Below, one piece after another: positions 42,846-56,742 of a DNA stretch of 64,000 bases. Location of the stretch: NCBI GenBank assembly GCA_024305405.1, contig JAKNDB010000065.1, forward strand, positions 186,001 through 250,000. The letters are read 5' to 3'. This DNA is from Dirofilaria immitis. Its lineage: Eukaryota > Nematoda > Chromadorea > Rhabditida > Onchocercidae. The number at the start of each line of letters is the position of its first letter. The stretch's first letter is position 1. The notes beneath the pieces are model-generated. The model saw nothing but the letters and a program-made list of their open reading frames with translations, had not been told where the DNA came from and did not search any database. Made by a program: the position numbers and the translations under genes.

Positions 42846-45800
42846 AAATATTATTTTTAGAAAAATTCTATATTCATCATTTATTCCCAATAATATATAT
42901 ATATATATATATATGGATACGGTGACCAAATCGAGAATCTATAATATTAATAATTAAGTAATATCAGCACATCTGCATCCATTTATTATATATATATATA
43001 TACATATATATTTGATAATATGAATAAGAATATATCAAATAGAATAAATTAATGAAAAAAATGGGAAAAAAAATCAAAAATTAATTATGCAATAGTAATT
43101 TGAACTCAATTAAAGCTAATAATTAATTAATCATATTCCATTTATTAATTTAAAAAAAATGATATCCTTAAAAAAAAAATTTATATATTTTTCAACTATT
43201 TCAATTGTAGAAAATTAATTTTAAATATTAAAAATTTATCAAAAAAAATTTTAAATTGATAGCAAAGAAAAAGAAGCAGAAAAGTCATTTCATAATCGAT
43301 TAGATTAATATGATAAAAATGTAAATTAAAATTTTGATAAGAAAATATTAAAATTAAAATTTAAACTGATAATTGTAATTTGCTATATACGAAAATGATA
43401 AAAATAAGCTGATTATTTTATTAATAAATTAAATTTAGTTTATTTTTATTTTGAATACTTTAATTATTATCCATTTATTACTATCAATTGTCTCTTTTTT
43501 TTTTGCATATTTTAAATAGAAAAAACATAAATTTTATCTGTTCATTTTAATCAAAAATATCAATTTTAATAAATGTTAAGATGAAATTTAATGATAATTC
43601 TAAAAGATCAAATGATTAGTTAGTAAAATTTAAAAATTTAAAACTTACTAATCAGAATAAAACGATAATTAATTAAAAATTTAATAAATGGAATGATATT
43701 TTTTACTTAGCTTTCAGTGTTAAACATTAATTATATTTAAAATAAAATAATTATTGAATTCCATTTTTGAACTTTCACCTTTCAATTGATTAATTTATCA
43801 TCAGAAATTGACAATCTTTTCGGAAAGGAAATGATAAATGAATTATTGTTACACAGTATTGAAAAGAAAGCCGACATATTTTATTGTTTACAAATAATTA
43901 GATCGATGAATTATTGATATAGGAGGAATGAGAGATATTTTACCTTATTAATAGTTATCATCTGCTGTATCTAAAATTTATATCTCTACTCGTAATCACT
44001 ACTATAGGCTAATTTGATATTAATTCTTAAACATTATTTATCAACTTCATCATCATTTATTACTGTTATCATTATCATTGACGATATTACTCATATTATC
44101 ATCAACAACTGTCCTATTTACATTTTTACTGAGGGGTTATTGTAATCATTCTTATCATTATTTCATCACATCTGCTTATATTCACCTTTTCCTATATCTT
44201 CAATAATATTCTTATCATTATCAATAATTGTTTAAATGGTATTCCGATAAAAGAGGCGAAGACATACAAAAATGTTTGTTCTAAATGTTTTCTTACTAAG
44301 CAATCTTTTGCTTAACCTTTAATCTCTTTAATGATAATGATAATGAAATTACTATTTATAATCATTGTGAAATGCATTAAAGTTTTTTTTTTTTTAGCAA
44401 ATAGAATCTATTACAAAAAAAAAAATTTCACAATTTATTCATTCTAATAAATTAATTTGAAATTTATGGAAAACCTGAAATGCTCAAATGACTTAATTTG
44501 AAATTTATGGAAAAACTGAAATGCTCAAATGAACAACTAATTAACATGCTGATGATTAATAGATAATAGAAAAGATTTAATCTTATTTTAAATCATATCT
44601 ATTATCTTAGTTTTATTGAATAGTAATAGCAATTTTTATATCGTTCATTTTTTCAGAAAATAGATAAGATAATTTTATCATTTCTCATAAATTTAAAATA
44701 AATATAAAAATTCGTTCGGTTTTTTCTCCCCTCCTTGTAAATGTCGAAATATTCACAATTGCAATTTAATTAATTAATTTTTAAAACTATTAAAAAATCA
44801 ATCAATTCAATCTTATTCTTATTTTTAATCATTTGTTTCTCTACAATAATAAATAGCTACTAATATTGATAATCATAGTATTTAAAAAAAATTTTTTTAA
44901 ATATTTCAGTTATTCATTTTTAAATTTCTTAAAAATATCATTTCTTTTTCTTTTCTTTTCTTTTTTTTCGTTTTTCTCAGTAAAATATCATTCAAATGTA
45001 CATTTAATGTGATTTTTTTATTTATTTTTTTTAAATGATTTTTTCACTCATTCTTTCCCATCATTCTTTTTAGTTTTTTTTTTTTTTTCAAAAATTTCGT
45101 TAATTTTATCATCTAATCGTTATCTTATTCTTTATTACTCTCTCTTTTATAAATTTGTTCATTTCTTTTCAATTCATAACATTTTTTCTTTTTAGAATTT
45201 TTTTCAAAACATAAAAAAAGAATAAAAAATTAAACTAACCTTTTTCTATATCATCCAATAATCATTTCATTAAAGCAAAAAAAAAGGAGCAGCTAAATAG
45301 TTATAAATAATAATCAATTTAGTAAAAGCTTATTTAAAATTAAATTTTTAATACTTATATAAATGAAATTCATTCAAATTTAAAATGCATCATTCATTCC
45401 CTTCTTATATTTTCTTTTTTTTTGCTACAGTTCGATGATTATGTAAAGAATTAGATAATTAATATTATCTCTTATCACATATCAATTAATCAATAATAAA
45501 TATTATTTGCAATCTTTTTTTTCATCCTATCTTCATCTTCTTCTAATAATATTATGATAGAAATATTTGCATGGATAATTAAACAATTTACTCCTATTCA
45601 TTAAGATTTCCCATAGCATTCATTCGTTCAAAATTATTTTGGGAAAATCAGAAGATCTTTATCAGTGCTTTTCCCTCCTATCATCCATCAATCAATTATA
45701 ATTAGGATACAAAAATTTACTGATGGAATCTTAATTTGAAGATATCATCCATTTTTTTTTCCTAACAATCCATCATTACAGGTAAAACAGGTAAAACTTA

Positions 45801-46636
45801 CATTTATACATATATCATATGTTAAAATGTTATCAATTTATTTCTTAACTAAAAATGAAAACATATGTACAAATGATATATAATCGGGGCACATATGGTA
45901 CCAAATCTCGATTAGTCATTTATTCATATGCAAATCGAGTATTTTTACTTACATTGATATAGTAATTAATCAAACTATTACTATCATTCATAATTTTATA
46001 CAATTTTCTTTTTTCATTTTATTAATTTATCATCAAATTATATTTGTAAAAATTAGAAATTTAATTAATCAATTAACTAATCAATTAAGTAATTAATTAT
46101 ATACTTATAAAATATTCATATTATTTGTCGAAATTAGCAAAAATTTTTTATCAATCAAAAAGAAAAGAAATTCTTCAATCTTTCATATAATACATATATG
46201 AATTAATAATAGCAATCATTCATATAAATATATATTAATTAATGATAGCAAAAATATATAATAATTAATAATAGCAAAATATATATTAATTAATAATAGC
46301 AAAGCTATTATTAATTAATATATAAATGATGAAAAATATATTTGATTTTACAATTTTAATATATGAATCTGAAATTTAATAATATATAAATTATTATAAA
46401 TTTTGATATAAATTATTTAGAAAAGAATAAAAATTTAAAAATAATAATTTCAAAATTTTTCATTTTAGATAAAAAAACTCTTTCGTCTTTTTTTTTGTTG
46501 TTGTCGAAAATTTTTTCAATAATTAGAATCAATTTTGAGCAATTACAAAATATTTTAAACTATCGTTTCTTTCATTCGTTTTCTTTCTTTTCTTTTTTTT
46601 CTGTCCTAAAATTAGAAGAAACATTTAAAAGAAGAT

Positions 46637-46700
46637 GTATGTAATGTATGTATGTATGTAATGTAATGTAATGTAATGTAAGGTAATGTAAGGTAAGGAC
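46637..46700. repeat. TGTA/TGTAA tandem repeat
   Basis: Mixed tetra- and pentanucleotide units (TGTATGTA, TGTAATGTAA, GGTAATGTAAGG). Followed by a (GAT)n run at about 46750-46770 and a (TA)n run at 46967-47010. Confidence 0.9.
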
Positions 46701-46964
46701 AATCTAATAATTTCAATGTATTTCCTCAATTTTACTACAAAATTACTACTGATGATGATGATGATGATAATGATTTTTTCCTATATCATTCAACAATCAC
46801 AACAATAATAACAGTAACAACAAATCGGCCATTTAAATTTAATGTATAAATCAGAAAAAAGAAAAATGTTTTTTTTTGTATAAAAATATAAATTAAAAAG
46901 AATAATAATAATTGGAAAAAAATGAAATTAATTTCTAGTAAAATGATAATAATTTTAAATTTGA

Positions 46965-47013
<49 letters not shown>

Positions 47014-47269
47014 TAAAAAAAGGAAACTATTAGATAAATATTTAAATGTATTATAATTATAGTTATGTTTTAATAGGAATAAAAATATTTAATTAATTAA
47101 AAATATTTAATTCTTATTTCTTAAAACTTTAGAACTTTTCTTAATATATATGTGTAAATAAATAAATAACCTCTCTTGGACATAACCATAGATGAGCATA
47201 GTGTGATTAGTAGTAGATGAATCGAGAATGGAATAAATTTAATTGTAACAGTCGGCGACAATAACGGTT

Positions 47270-47560
47270 TATTTATAGGTAGCTGCATAAGCGCCCCAAG
47301 TTGCCCGAGGCTAAAGGTTAATTGGATAGTTCAAAAATGATATCCACGAATTGTTAGCAGCTAAGTAAGATGATGAAAACGGAAAAAGTTTCCAAATGAA
47401 AGCGATGAATATAGTAATAATCGAAATGCAAGTTATTAAAATTTGTTTAATTATTTCGCAATATTTCATCGAAATTTCAACATTACATTGAATATTGCCT
47501 ATCCAACAAATCATATAGCCAAAGTTATTTCCAATTAATGGCCATAATAAATGTGCCTGA
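47270..47560 (-). CDS. Candidate 3' terminal exon of an unidentified gene
   Basis: On the minus strand an AATTTCAG acceptor (ending at 47561) opens a frame of about 82 codons down to a TAG at 47311-47313. An AATAAA lies about 45 bases behind the stop (near 47265). The peptide starts AHLLWPLIGNNFGYMICWIG. It has Cys at several places, a hydrophobic helix (ILITCISIITIFIAFIWKLF), and ends SWISFLNYPINL. It is clearly less AT-rich than its surroundings. No upstream exon was found and I do not recognise a family. It could be the last exon of a small gene, or a relic of a mobile element. If the Eph first exon lies further right, this would sit within an Eph intron on the same strand. Confidence 0.35.
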
Positions 47561-48689
47561 AATTATTAAAATTCATTATAGTAAATGAATTAGAATATAC
47601 TATAAAAGATATAATTCATATGTTTAGTGATATGATAAAATCCGAATATATTTATTTGATAATGAAATACAACATATAAAATATAAAATGATTTTTATTT
47701 AAATTAAATACTAATAAAAGCTAAACAATTTTACTTATGCCAGTCTTACACTATCATTTGATTAAATAATAAAAATGCGCCTAACTTTCAAATCAGTAAT
47801 ATTGATAATTATTAATCAAATAATTAAAATATTTGAAATGCAAAAAAACGATAAACATATAAATAGGAATAATAATTTAATAGTAATTAATTAATTATTC
47901 TTTTGAATAGATTGGAAAAATTTTTAAATTTACTAAATGAAATAAATAAATGAACAAGGTACAGATGTTTGATTGAGATCAGATGAAAGGAATGGATGAG
48001 ATAGAATAATTAAAGATTCTAATCATTTTTCTGTGCCATTTTAATGAATGTATGTCGTCGATAAAGATAAATCGAAATAAATTCAAAATCAAACAAATCT
48101 TCCTTCAAAAGTTACAATTTAAAATAATAATTGTTATCAGAGATATATTACAAAATAAAAATATTTAGATCATTGTTAATATATTAACGATAAAACTCTC
48201 GATACATATATATATATATATATATATCCTGTCGAGATTAATAAATTTAGTTATTCCAAATTTGGTATAATTTCCATTCGGATTAGTGAATATGATTTTT
48301 ATTTAGCTTATTAACTTTGATATACATTCAATTTGGATTAAGAATTTTTATCTTATCATACTTTGGCATAATTCTCATCCGGATTAATCAACTTAGTTAG
48401 TTACAATATCAATGATTCACAGTAAAAATGATGATATCTTATATTAATCAAACTTTCTGTATATTGATAATTAATTTGAAGAAAATATAAAAATAAACAT
48501 GAAATTAATAGGATTGAATTAAATAATCTACAATAGAATTAATATATACAAAATACGTGCATTTTGTATATATTACGTGAAACGTTCATTTTGTATGTAT
48601 TACGTGAAACGTGCATTTTTAATCCATAAATGACGTAAATGCTACAGCGTAACAAAAGAAGATAAAAGTACATAATATACATATATATA
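47561..48689. other. Non-coding, nothing recognised
   Basis: AT-rich with a (TA)n run near 48208-48228 and a short repeated motif around ATTCAATTTGGATTA / CATTCGGATTA (48240-48390). Confidence 0.4.
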
Positions 48690-49135
48690 TCCATTCATCA
48701 ACAACGACATCTACCTACCAAGAAAAGAAATATACACGCAACGGGCCAGCAGCTGAAGCTATTCGAATTGATCAATTCAGTTAAGACTACCAATGCCGCC
48801 GAATTTTATAGGGGTGGAGAATAGCGTGGGAAGGCGGTGCTACAAAGGATGAATGTTGATGACCTACGTTGTGACCTAATGAATGAATGTATACTACTGT
48901 TTGTTAAATATCGAATTGGTAAGCTACGTTGTGACCTCCCGATGAATGAATGTATACTAGTCTTACGTTGTGACCTGATGAATGAATGTATACCAGCATT
49001 CGTCAGTTATGAATTGGTGGCCTACGTTGTGACCTAATGAATATATGTATACTAACTACTATTTGTCAATTATCAAGCCTACGTTGTAACCTCCCGATGG
49101 ATGGATATGTACCAGTGTTTAGCAAGTATCGAATT
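48690..49135. repeat. GC-richer island with degenerate 55-60-bp tandem units
   Basis: 48720-48850 is a non-repetitive, notably GC-richer piece. It is followed by five to six degenerate units with the core CTACGTTGTGACCT, then a NATGAATGAATGTATAC block and a spacer (48860, 48925, 48963, 49022, 49080). A plus-strand frame (48837-49037) runs through the units only because they repeat. The origin is unknown; it could be a satellite fragment or retroelement tail. Confidence 0.8.
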
Positions 49136-51659
49136 TCTGTATTTCTCAATTATTCCATTTAATTTAATTTCATTTCTAATTTCTCGTTATTAATTATTAT
49201 AAAAACTTAAATAATACTTATTACTATTTTTCATTTATATTTGTTTACGATGAAATTTTGATTAATTTTAATTTTTATTTCTTTAAATTCTATTTATAAA
49301 GAAAAAAAAAAACAAAAATAAAAATCAATTTTTTTCAATCAACGATATAATTATCAATGATAAAGCAGTGGTTGATGGAAATTTAAGGTAATTCAAATTT
49401 TGAAATTATCAAAGCGAAAATTTGATTTTTATTCGTAATTAAATTTGAAATCAAAAAATTAATTTTAATTAATTTTATTATGTAAAATTAATTTATTTCT
49501 TATATTTTATTTTTACAAATTTATTACGCATTTATTTTGTTATATTTCAGAATACTTGCAAGAAATGAATTTTTATTTCAACCAAATTACTTTTATTCCT
49601 AAAACAGAGAGAAAAAGAAGAGGGAAAGAGAGGAGAAAGAGATAGAAGAAAGAAAGAGGAGGAAAGATAGTGAAACAAAGAATTAATTACTGATTAATTA
49701 TTAAATTCATATTTTATATTTCAATTTTTCATAATATATTAATAATTATTTTATAAGACGAATAATAGATAATAACTATTTCTATTCAAGTATTAATAAT
49801 CATTCAAGTTATGATAACATATTATCATTTTCAAATTATATTCTAACTAATTTAATAAAGCTTAAACTAATCAGTAAAGTTTACGGATATGATTAAACAT
49901 TACTTACAATAACTATTCCTTTCATCAATATTAATTTTAATCCATATAAGATGAATATTGAATAAATCATTTCAATTTCCTATATCATTTCATTGTTCAT
50001 TGTGAGCAAAAAAAAAAAAATGATAAAAATAGAGTAAAAATAAAGTATGACGAGAAACAAATTCAAAAATTATTAAAATTAATTTTAACTGATAAAAAAA
50101 TTAATATCATTTATCAAATAAACAAATATTTTAAATTAAACGATATGATTTTTTTCATTGTTTTTTTTTTCAAAATGCTCATTTCCATTGATTAAATTAT
50201 TTATTTATTAATTATTTATTTATTTAATTAAAATTTTTTTTTAAAAAAGTTCATTTTAATGAAAGCAGAAGAAAGCGAAGAAATTTTAACTTAAAATTTA
50301 TAAAAAGAAAAAAAGTTGAAAATAATTTTTTTAAAAAAATGCTTTTGTTTTTTTTTCCATAAATTATTTATTTAATTTTGTTGTTTTTGTTTTTGTTTTT
50401 TTTTCTAATAATAATAATGAAAGAAAAATGAAAACATAAAAATTGTTTACAAAACTGTACAACATATATATATTATATCTGATAAAAAAAAACGAAGGTA
50501 TATATCATACGGATAGGTGAACATATGAAATAATCATTTTAATTATGGATAATCCATCATTTATATATATCCGTTTTACCTGGTAATATTTTATCTCATA
50601 TTTTCATCGCTATTAATTTAGTAGTAAACAAAACAAAACAAACTTTAACTATTATTATCATTTTGTTGTTCCTAAAAAAAAAAAAAAATTTTTTTTCTTT
50701 GGATTAAATTAATCGAATTTATATTCGAAATATTTTTTATTTTACTTATTGATTGTTTATCAAAAAAAAAAGAAAAATAAATAGGTTAAAAGATAAATTT
50801 GAAAGAAGGAAGAGTTGGAATGAAAATAATTTTTTTAACAAAAATATTTTTAAAACGAAATGAACAAAAATGAAAAACAAAAAAAAGGAAATATGGAAGA
50901 GAGAGAGAGAGTGAGAGAGAGAGAGAGAGGTAGTAAAATTATTATAATCGAAATAATTCTTTTCGAGAATTATTTCATCAAAATAAATAAAAATTTAATT
51001 AAATTATTTATTATTCAAATTACAATTAATAATAATAAAATAAATGAAAAAAAACCAATAAACAAACAAATAAAAAAGTATAGGAATAAAATTAAATTTA
51101 AAAAAAATATTTTGAAATTTTGGAAAATAATTGTCGAAAAAAATTTATTAGAAAATAAATATTTTTTTTCTTTAAATATTAATGATTTTTTTTGTTGAAA
51201 AATTAAAAATCACCAACCGTCAGATATCATTTATAATTAAATATAATTAGTAAATTGAAACTAACATTTGTTAAATAATACTAATTTGTTAGATTTAAAT
51301 ATAATTAGCGTATTAAAATTGATATAACAAATATTGATTACTTTTTAGATTTAAATATTTTTTTTTTTACTAAATTTATGTTTTCTTTGTTATTAAATTT
51401 TGGCAAACTTTAAGAATAATTTAAGCCAATTTTTTTTTTTTTATAGTAAAATTAAAATTTATAATATTATGAAAAGACGAAAATACATCATTGATTAATT
51501 AGTTTACAATCGAAATTTTAAACTAATTCATTCTTATAAATTGAATATCAAATAAAATAAAATAATAAAACAATTGCAAAATTATAATTTGAAAAATGCA
51601 CAAATATTTTTAAAATGATAATAAACAAATAATGTATGATAATAATAATAATAAATAAA
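49136..51659. other. AT-rich non-coding stretch
   Basis: No gene recognised. Contains an AG-rich block at 49605-49675, many A and T runs, and a (GA)n run at 50879-50930. The 112-codon plus-strand frame at 50860-51198 is Lys/Asn/Ile-rich low-complexity translation of A-rich DNA and has no domain. Confidence 0.5.
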
Positions 51660-51995
51660 AATATGATACGTCAATAAGAACCGTAAGATGAAACGTAATC
51701 AAATCCAACAATACTAAAAGGAATGACGTAAAACTTTCGAAATATTAAAGATATCAAAATGATACGTAAAAAAATATATTCACAAAATGATATCAGCTGA
51801 TATGATAATACGATATGTAAATAAGTAGCGTAAAAGAAACGTTTATCAAATCTTTTAGAAATATTGAAGATATCAAAGTGATGCGTGAAAAAAATATTCA
51901 AAAAATGATATTAACTGATATGATAATATGATACGTGAATAAGTAGCGTAAAAGAAACATAATTAAATCTAACAATACTGTAAGAAATGAATTAA
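51660..51995. repeat. About 120-140-bp tandem repeat, three copies
   Basis: Units share CTGATATGATAATACGATAT, then a GTRAATAAGTAGCGTAAAAG block and a GATATCAAARTGATRCGT block. The last two copies are about 119 bp apart; the first is partial and more diverged. Open frames on the minus strand here (51671-52095) follow from the repeat. Confidence 0.8.
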
Positions 51996-54374
51996 AAAAA
52001 AGAAAGAGACGAAAGGATAAGTTACAAAATTTTGATATCAAAATTACAATATTGCGATGATTTACGATCGTAATTGCTATTATGAATGATTGCAATTATA
52101 ATAAATAATTCAGATCAATAGTTCCTATCAATATTTTCACAACAACAAAATCGGCCATATATCGTACTACTATTTACAACCGTATAATCATATCGTACTA
52201 CGATTTACAACCGTATAATAATCATTCCATCTCTTTTAAATAGTATATTTTGTTATTTACTTTCTTTCCATTAATATGCATCAAATGAATGAATGAGATG
52301 TTGTTGTTTATATTTTGCTAAATATTACTAAATAAATTGATAATATTTTATTTATATTATTAAAAAAAATAAAGAGTGATAATAAATGATAATTATTATC
52401 AGTAGATATTTAAAATTAAATGAAATTACTTAATTTTTAAAAATTAATTTCATACATTGCTAAAAATATCGCTACTTACTTCTAATTAATATACATATGA
52501 TGGATGATAGTATGATAGCTTATCATTATTATATATCAGTAAAAAGTAAATTTATTATAATATATTTGATTAAATTGGAAATAAAATCATAATTATTATC
52601 GATAAAAAATTAGGTAAAATTATTTAATATTTTAAAAATTAATTAGTTGCATTATTATTACTACTATACGCATATATGTATCAATTATATATGTATGTTA
52701 AAATGATAAGTTGAAATGATAAATAAAAAGATAATTATTATCAATAAATAATAAGAATTAAATGGAATTATTTAGATTTTTGGAAATATAATTTTAGAAA
52801 TTCTAATTAAATTATTCAAATCGTTTAAGCAAGCAAATAACATCTGCGCAAGTGTTTATTGATAAGTTGATCAAATAGGGAAATATAATCAAATATAAAT
52901 AATTCGAAAAAGGTTTGATTTATACTAATGGAAGAATAGGAATATATAAGTTTAATTTTATATTCTAATAATCGATACTACAATATAAAATTTGAATAGC
53001 TTTTCAAATAAAGCAAAAATAGGAATTGAAAAATATGATAATTTACATTTTAGGAATCGAAATACTTTACAATTCTATGCTTGCTGTTAAAGTTAAACAT
53101 TTGCCAGATAACACACGTACGTCAGTGAAAAATAATCTACGCTATCATTTCTAAATAATCATTGCTCAAATTCGTTGCTGAAAATAATATTTGAACGTAA
53201 CACGATTATACGTGAAAAAAAAAATTTTTCTATCATTATCTAACATTTAAGTTCAAGGATAAAAATTAGGCAAATAAATCATTTTGTAAGTTTGTTAACG
53301 AAAAAAGAATTCAAAGAGAGAGAGAGAGAGAGAAAGAAGTAAATGAGCGTTGACTGATATGAATTGAAAAAGTTTCTTTCATTTTACTCGATAGTTGATT
53401 ACAATCAGGAAAAGAGAGATGATAAGAAAACGAATCAAATTTTGATACAAAAGATTGCCGCAATGGATGCTTATCAAATTTGTAAATCTGATCTGATGAT
53501 GTAAAATTAGAATTTGATTGGTATAAATTGATCGAGAATGATCAAAAGTAAAATAGTTTAGTTAGTTTTTGTCTTTTCATCTTTTCATACAAACAATCTA
53601 ATCTATTCAATGTTACTATTTGCATATAATTTTTTTTTTCATTTTGTTAATTGCAAAAAAAAAATGTTGTAATTAATTAAAGCATTGTCTTAATTTTTTA
53701 TCGAAACGCAAAAAATTACAGCCCTAAAATTATCACAATTATTATCATTTATCAATTTGATGATATATAAAATGATAAAATATTTTATGCATTATTCATA
53801 AGAGTGAAATTTAACTCGTTTAATTTCATGCAATCTTCATTCATTACCAGTTGATATATTATACCGAAATTTGTCAAGTCAGCCAATATCAATTATCTTA
53901 TCATTTTCATAAGTTGATTTTGTTGTTATTTTTATCAACTGATATTAAATGATATTTATACATAAATGTTAAAACGTCTATGCAAATAAATGACTGTATT
54001 TAGGCATATTTATAATAAAAAAATTGTATAAATTTTTAAAATCGAATATTATTGTAATTTTGAGAATTTATCGAAAAATTTTTTTAATTATTAAATATTT
54101 TTTATTTTTTGAATATTAAAAGATTATGAAATATTACAAATTTTAAATTTTAAAATTTAAAAATTTTCAAAAAATTTAATAATTTTTCAAATAAATTAAA
54201 TTAAAAAAGTGCCTTTTTCATTTCTAATTGCAAACAAAAACAAAAAATATTGTTAATATTTTAAGCAAAAAAGAAAAAAACTTTTAAAATTATCGGAAAA
54301 TGTTTTAAAAGAATGGGAAAAAAACGAAGAGAGCGGAGATTATTATCGATAAATGGTTGATAAATATGGGAATA

Positions 54375-54870
54375 AATTAGAATTCCAAATTAATTATATA
54401 AATACCGTGATGAAATGAAATTTAAATTTAACAATTATGAAATATTAATTATTATAAAAAAACTTTTATCATATTGGCTATTGAGATGATGAAAAAAATT
54501 CCTAATGATAATGATTATTATGTGATAAATTATATTTATAAACGATTAATGATTATAAAATCCAAATTAATAAATATCTTGATGGAATAAAATTTAAATT
54601 TAACATTCATTAAATATTAATTATTATAAAAAAACTTTTATCATATTGATTATTGAGATGATGAAAAAATTCCTAATGATAATGATTATTATGTGATAAA
54701 TTATATTTATAAACGATTAATGATTATAAAATCCAAATTAATAAATATCTTGATGGAATAAAATTTAAATTTAACATTCATTAAATATTAATTATTATAA
54801 AAAAACTTTTATCATATTGATTATTGAGATGATGAAAAAAATTCCTATTGATAATGATTAATATTTTGAT
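54375..54870. repeat. About 180-bp tandem repeat, three copies
   Basis: Copies start near 54415, 54595 and 54775. Each has AATATTAATTATTATAAAAA, then ACTTTTATCATATTG, TTGAGATGATGAAAAA and TTCCTAATGATAATGATTAT. Copies 2 and 3 are almost identical, the outer ends more diverged. Confidence 0.9.
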
Positions 54871-55499
54871 AAATTATATTTGATAAATCATATTTAATTA
54901 TCATAAAAAGAGTTGAAAATTTGAATTTAAAAAAATATAAAATTTATCATCATTTGTTGATAATCAAATTGAATAATTGTAATTAAAAAGAAATGTGCGT
55001 AGAATATTTATTGCAAAATATAAATTTATATTACAATAAAAATTAATCATAATTATCATAATTGATTTGATCATTTCGTTGTCATCGATTTAAGTGCATT
55101 AAAATCAATCAAAATTGATAAACTGTTTGACAAATAGCTTCTTCTCTTTTCTTTCATTTGATAGACATTAAATTATTTAAATTTATTACATGTACTCAAA
55201 TAATTAATATTAATTGATAATTAAAATGAATAATTGTGTAAATAAAAAGAGTTGTAAATAGAATATGAATGTACTATATCAATTATTTAAGTATATATGT
55301 TATATATCTATCATACTTTTATGATAATTAATAAAAAGAAATTTTAAGAAATTAAAATATTAATTAATTTTTTTGTAAATATTTACGATTAAATTAAAAC
55401 CTAAACAATTTTTGATTTTATGCTATAAAAATCTGAATAATAAATAACATTACGATTAATCGAAAAAGACATCCAATTAAATAAGCAATATTATATTAA

Positions 55500-55700
55500 C
55501 CAAAAATTTGAAGATAATCAAATTATTTGAATAAAGTTTGATAATCAAATTATTTAAACAAAGTTTGATAATTACATACTTTGGATAAAGTTTAATAACC
55601 AAATTATTTAAATAAAGTTTGAAAATCAAATCGTTCGAATAAAGTTTCATAATTAAATTATTTGAATAAAATTTGATAAACAAATTAATTGAATAAAGTT
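55500..55700. repeat. About 30-bp minisatellite
   Basis: Six or seven imperfect units built on AATCAAATTATTTGAATAAA followed by GTTTGAT. It is directly followed by a second, unrelated minisatellite at 55711-55960. Confidence 0.85.
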
Positions 55701-55710
55701 TGTCTGAAAG

Positions 55711-55960
55711 TTGTTATTTCAATTCTCAATTAATTTATTTATATATTCATTATTTGAATTCTCAGTTAATTCAACTATATATTTATTATTTCAATTCTCG
55801 ATTAATTTAATTATATATTCATTATTTGAATTCTCAGTTAATTCAACTATATATTTATTATTTCAATTCTCGATTAATTTAATTATATATTCATTATTTG
55901 AATTCTCAGTTAATTCAACTATATATTTATTATTTCAATTCTCGATTAATTTAATTACTT
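55711..55960. repeat. 36-bp minisatellite in 72-bp higher-order units
   Basis: About seven 36-bp subunits that alternate between two types (TTATTTCAATTCTCGATTAA and TTATTTGAATTCTCAGTTAA, each followed by TT(C/T)AA(C/T)TATATATT). This makes a 72-bp higher-order unit. As 36 is a multiple of three, an open frame runs through it, with a peptide repeat; I do not take it as a gene. Confidence 0.92.
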
Positions 55961-56634
55961 ATATATGTATATATTTATATTAATATATGTTATGCGAATA
56001 ATTATAAAAGAATAAATTAAAATTAAAAGGAATAGAATATTTTCCTTAAAGGATTATTCGATTTGAAATATGCATAAAATATTATTTTTCAAGGAATTAA
56101 ATAGTGTAAAAGATGGAAAGAGAAAGGGATAAAAAAATTTTTTTCTTTTTTTTAAGCTAATCAGTCAGTTTTAATCTTTTAGACAGTTGCGCCATTATTT
56201 ATTCTCAAACTTATGACATTTCCGTAACAGATTGAAAGGATTCAAATATATTTTTTTTTTTTTTTTGGGGAAGAGAGAAGGGAAGCAAAAAGAGAAAAGA
56301 GAAAAAGGTAGGATTAGAAAAATTGGCATATTTTAATTTTAATTTAAAATAGTTAAAAAATGAAGCATAAAATTTCATCTACTAATCAATAATAATATAT
56401 TTAAAATTAAAAGCAAATCAATAAATGTTGGTATTTTTAAACAAATACTATATTGCTGATAATAATGATAATAATAATAATAATAATAATATATCATTAA
56501 CGAAAATCACAATCATCATTTTAAATGAATATTAATTTTAATCTACGATTTATTTAGTAATCATCTCATATATCCAAAAATATATTACTAAGAAACTAGC
56601 TAACTTTGTTGTAAGTTGAACGATTCAAAAAGCA

Positions 56635-56742
56635 ACTTCAACAGTGATAATGTAATTTCAGCAGTGATAATATAATTCCAACAATGATAATGTAGTTTCA
56701 ACAGTGATAATATAATTTCAACAGTGATAATATAATTTCAAA
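56635..56742. repeat. 21-bp minisatellite, five units
   Basis: Units of about TTTCAACAGTGATAATATAA with small changes (GCAGT, CAAT, TGTAG). Confidence 0.9.

Larger units (their letters stand above)
40411..47269. other. Long AT-rich stretch, likely first Eph intron or upstream region
   Basis: No exon recognised. The Eph reading frame requires an upstream exon with a start codon and signal peptide ending in phase 1; I could not identify one with a matching donor. Holds a (GA)n block at 42763-42840, short (TA)n runs, a 2-copy 50-bp repeat at 44446-44532, a variable block of TAATAGCAAA units at 46205-46320, a TGTAA-type run at 46637-46697 and a (TA)n run at 46967-47010. Confidence 0.5.

Noticed and set aside
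48837..49037. Repeat peptide with LRCDLMNECI units
   Set aside because: The frame runs through tandem DNA units only; no start context, and it breaks in the next units.
50860..51198. 112-codon plus-strand frame, one of the longest in the window
   Set aside because: Lys/Ile/Asn-rich low-complexity from A-rich DNA plus a GA run; no domain.
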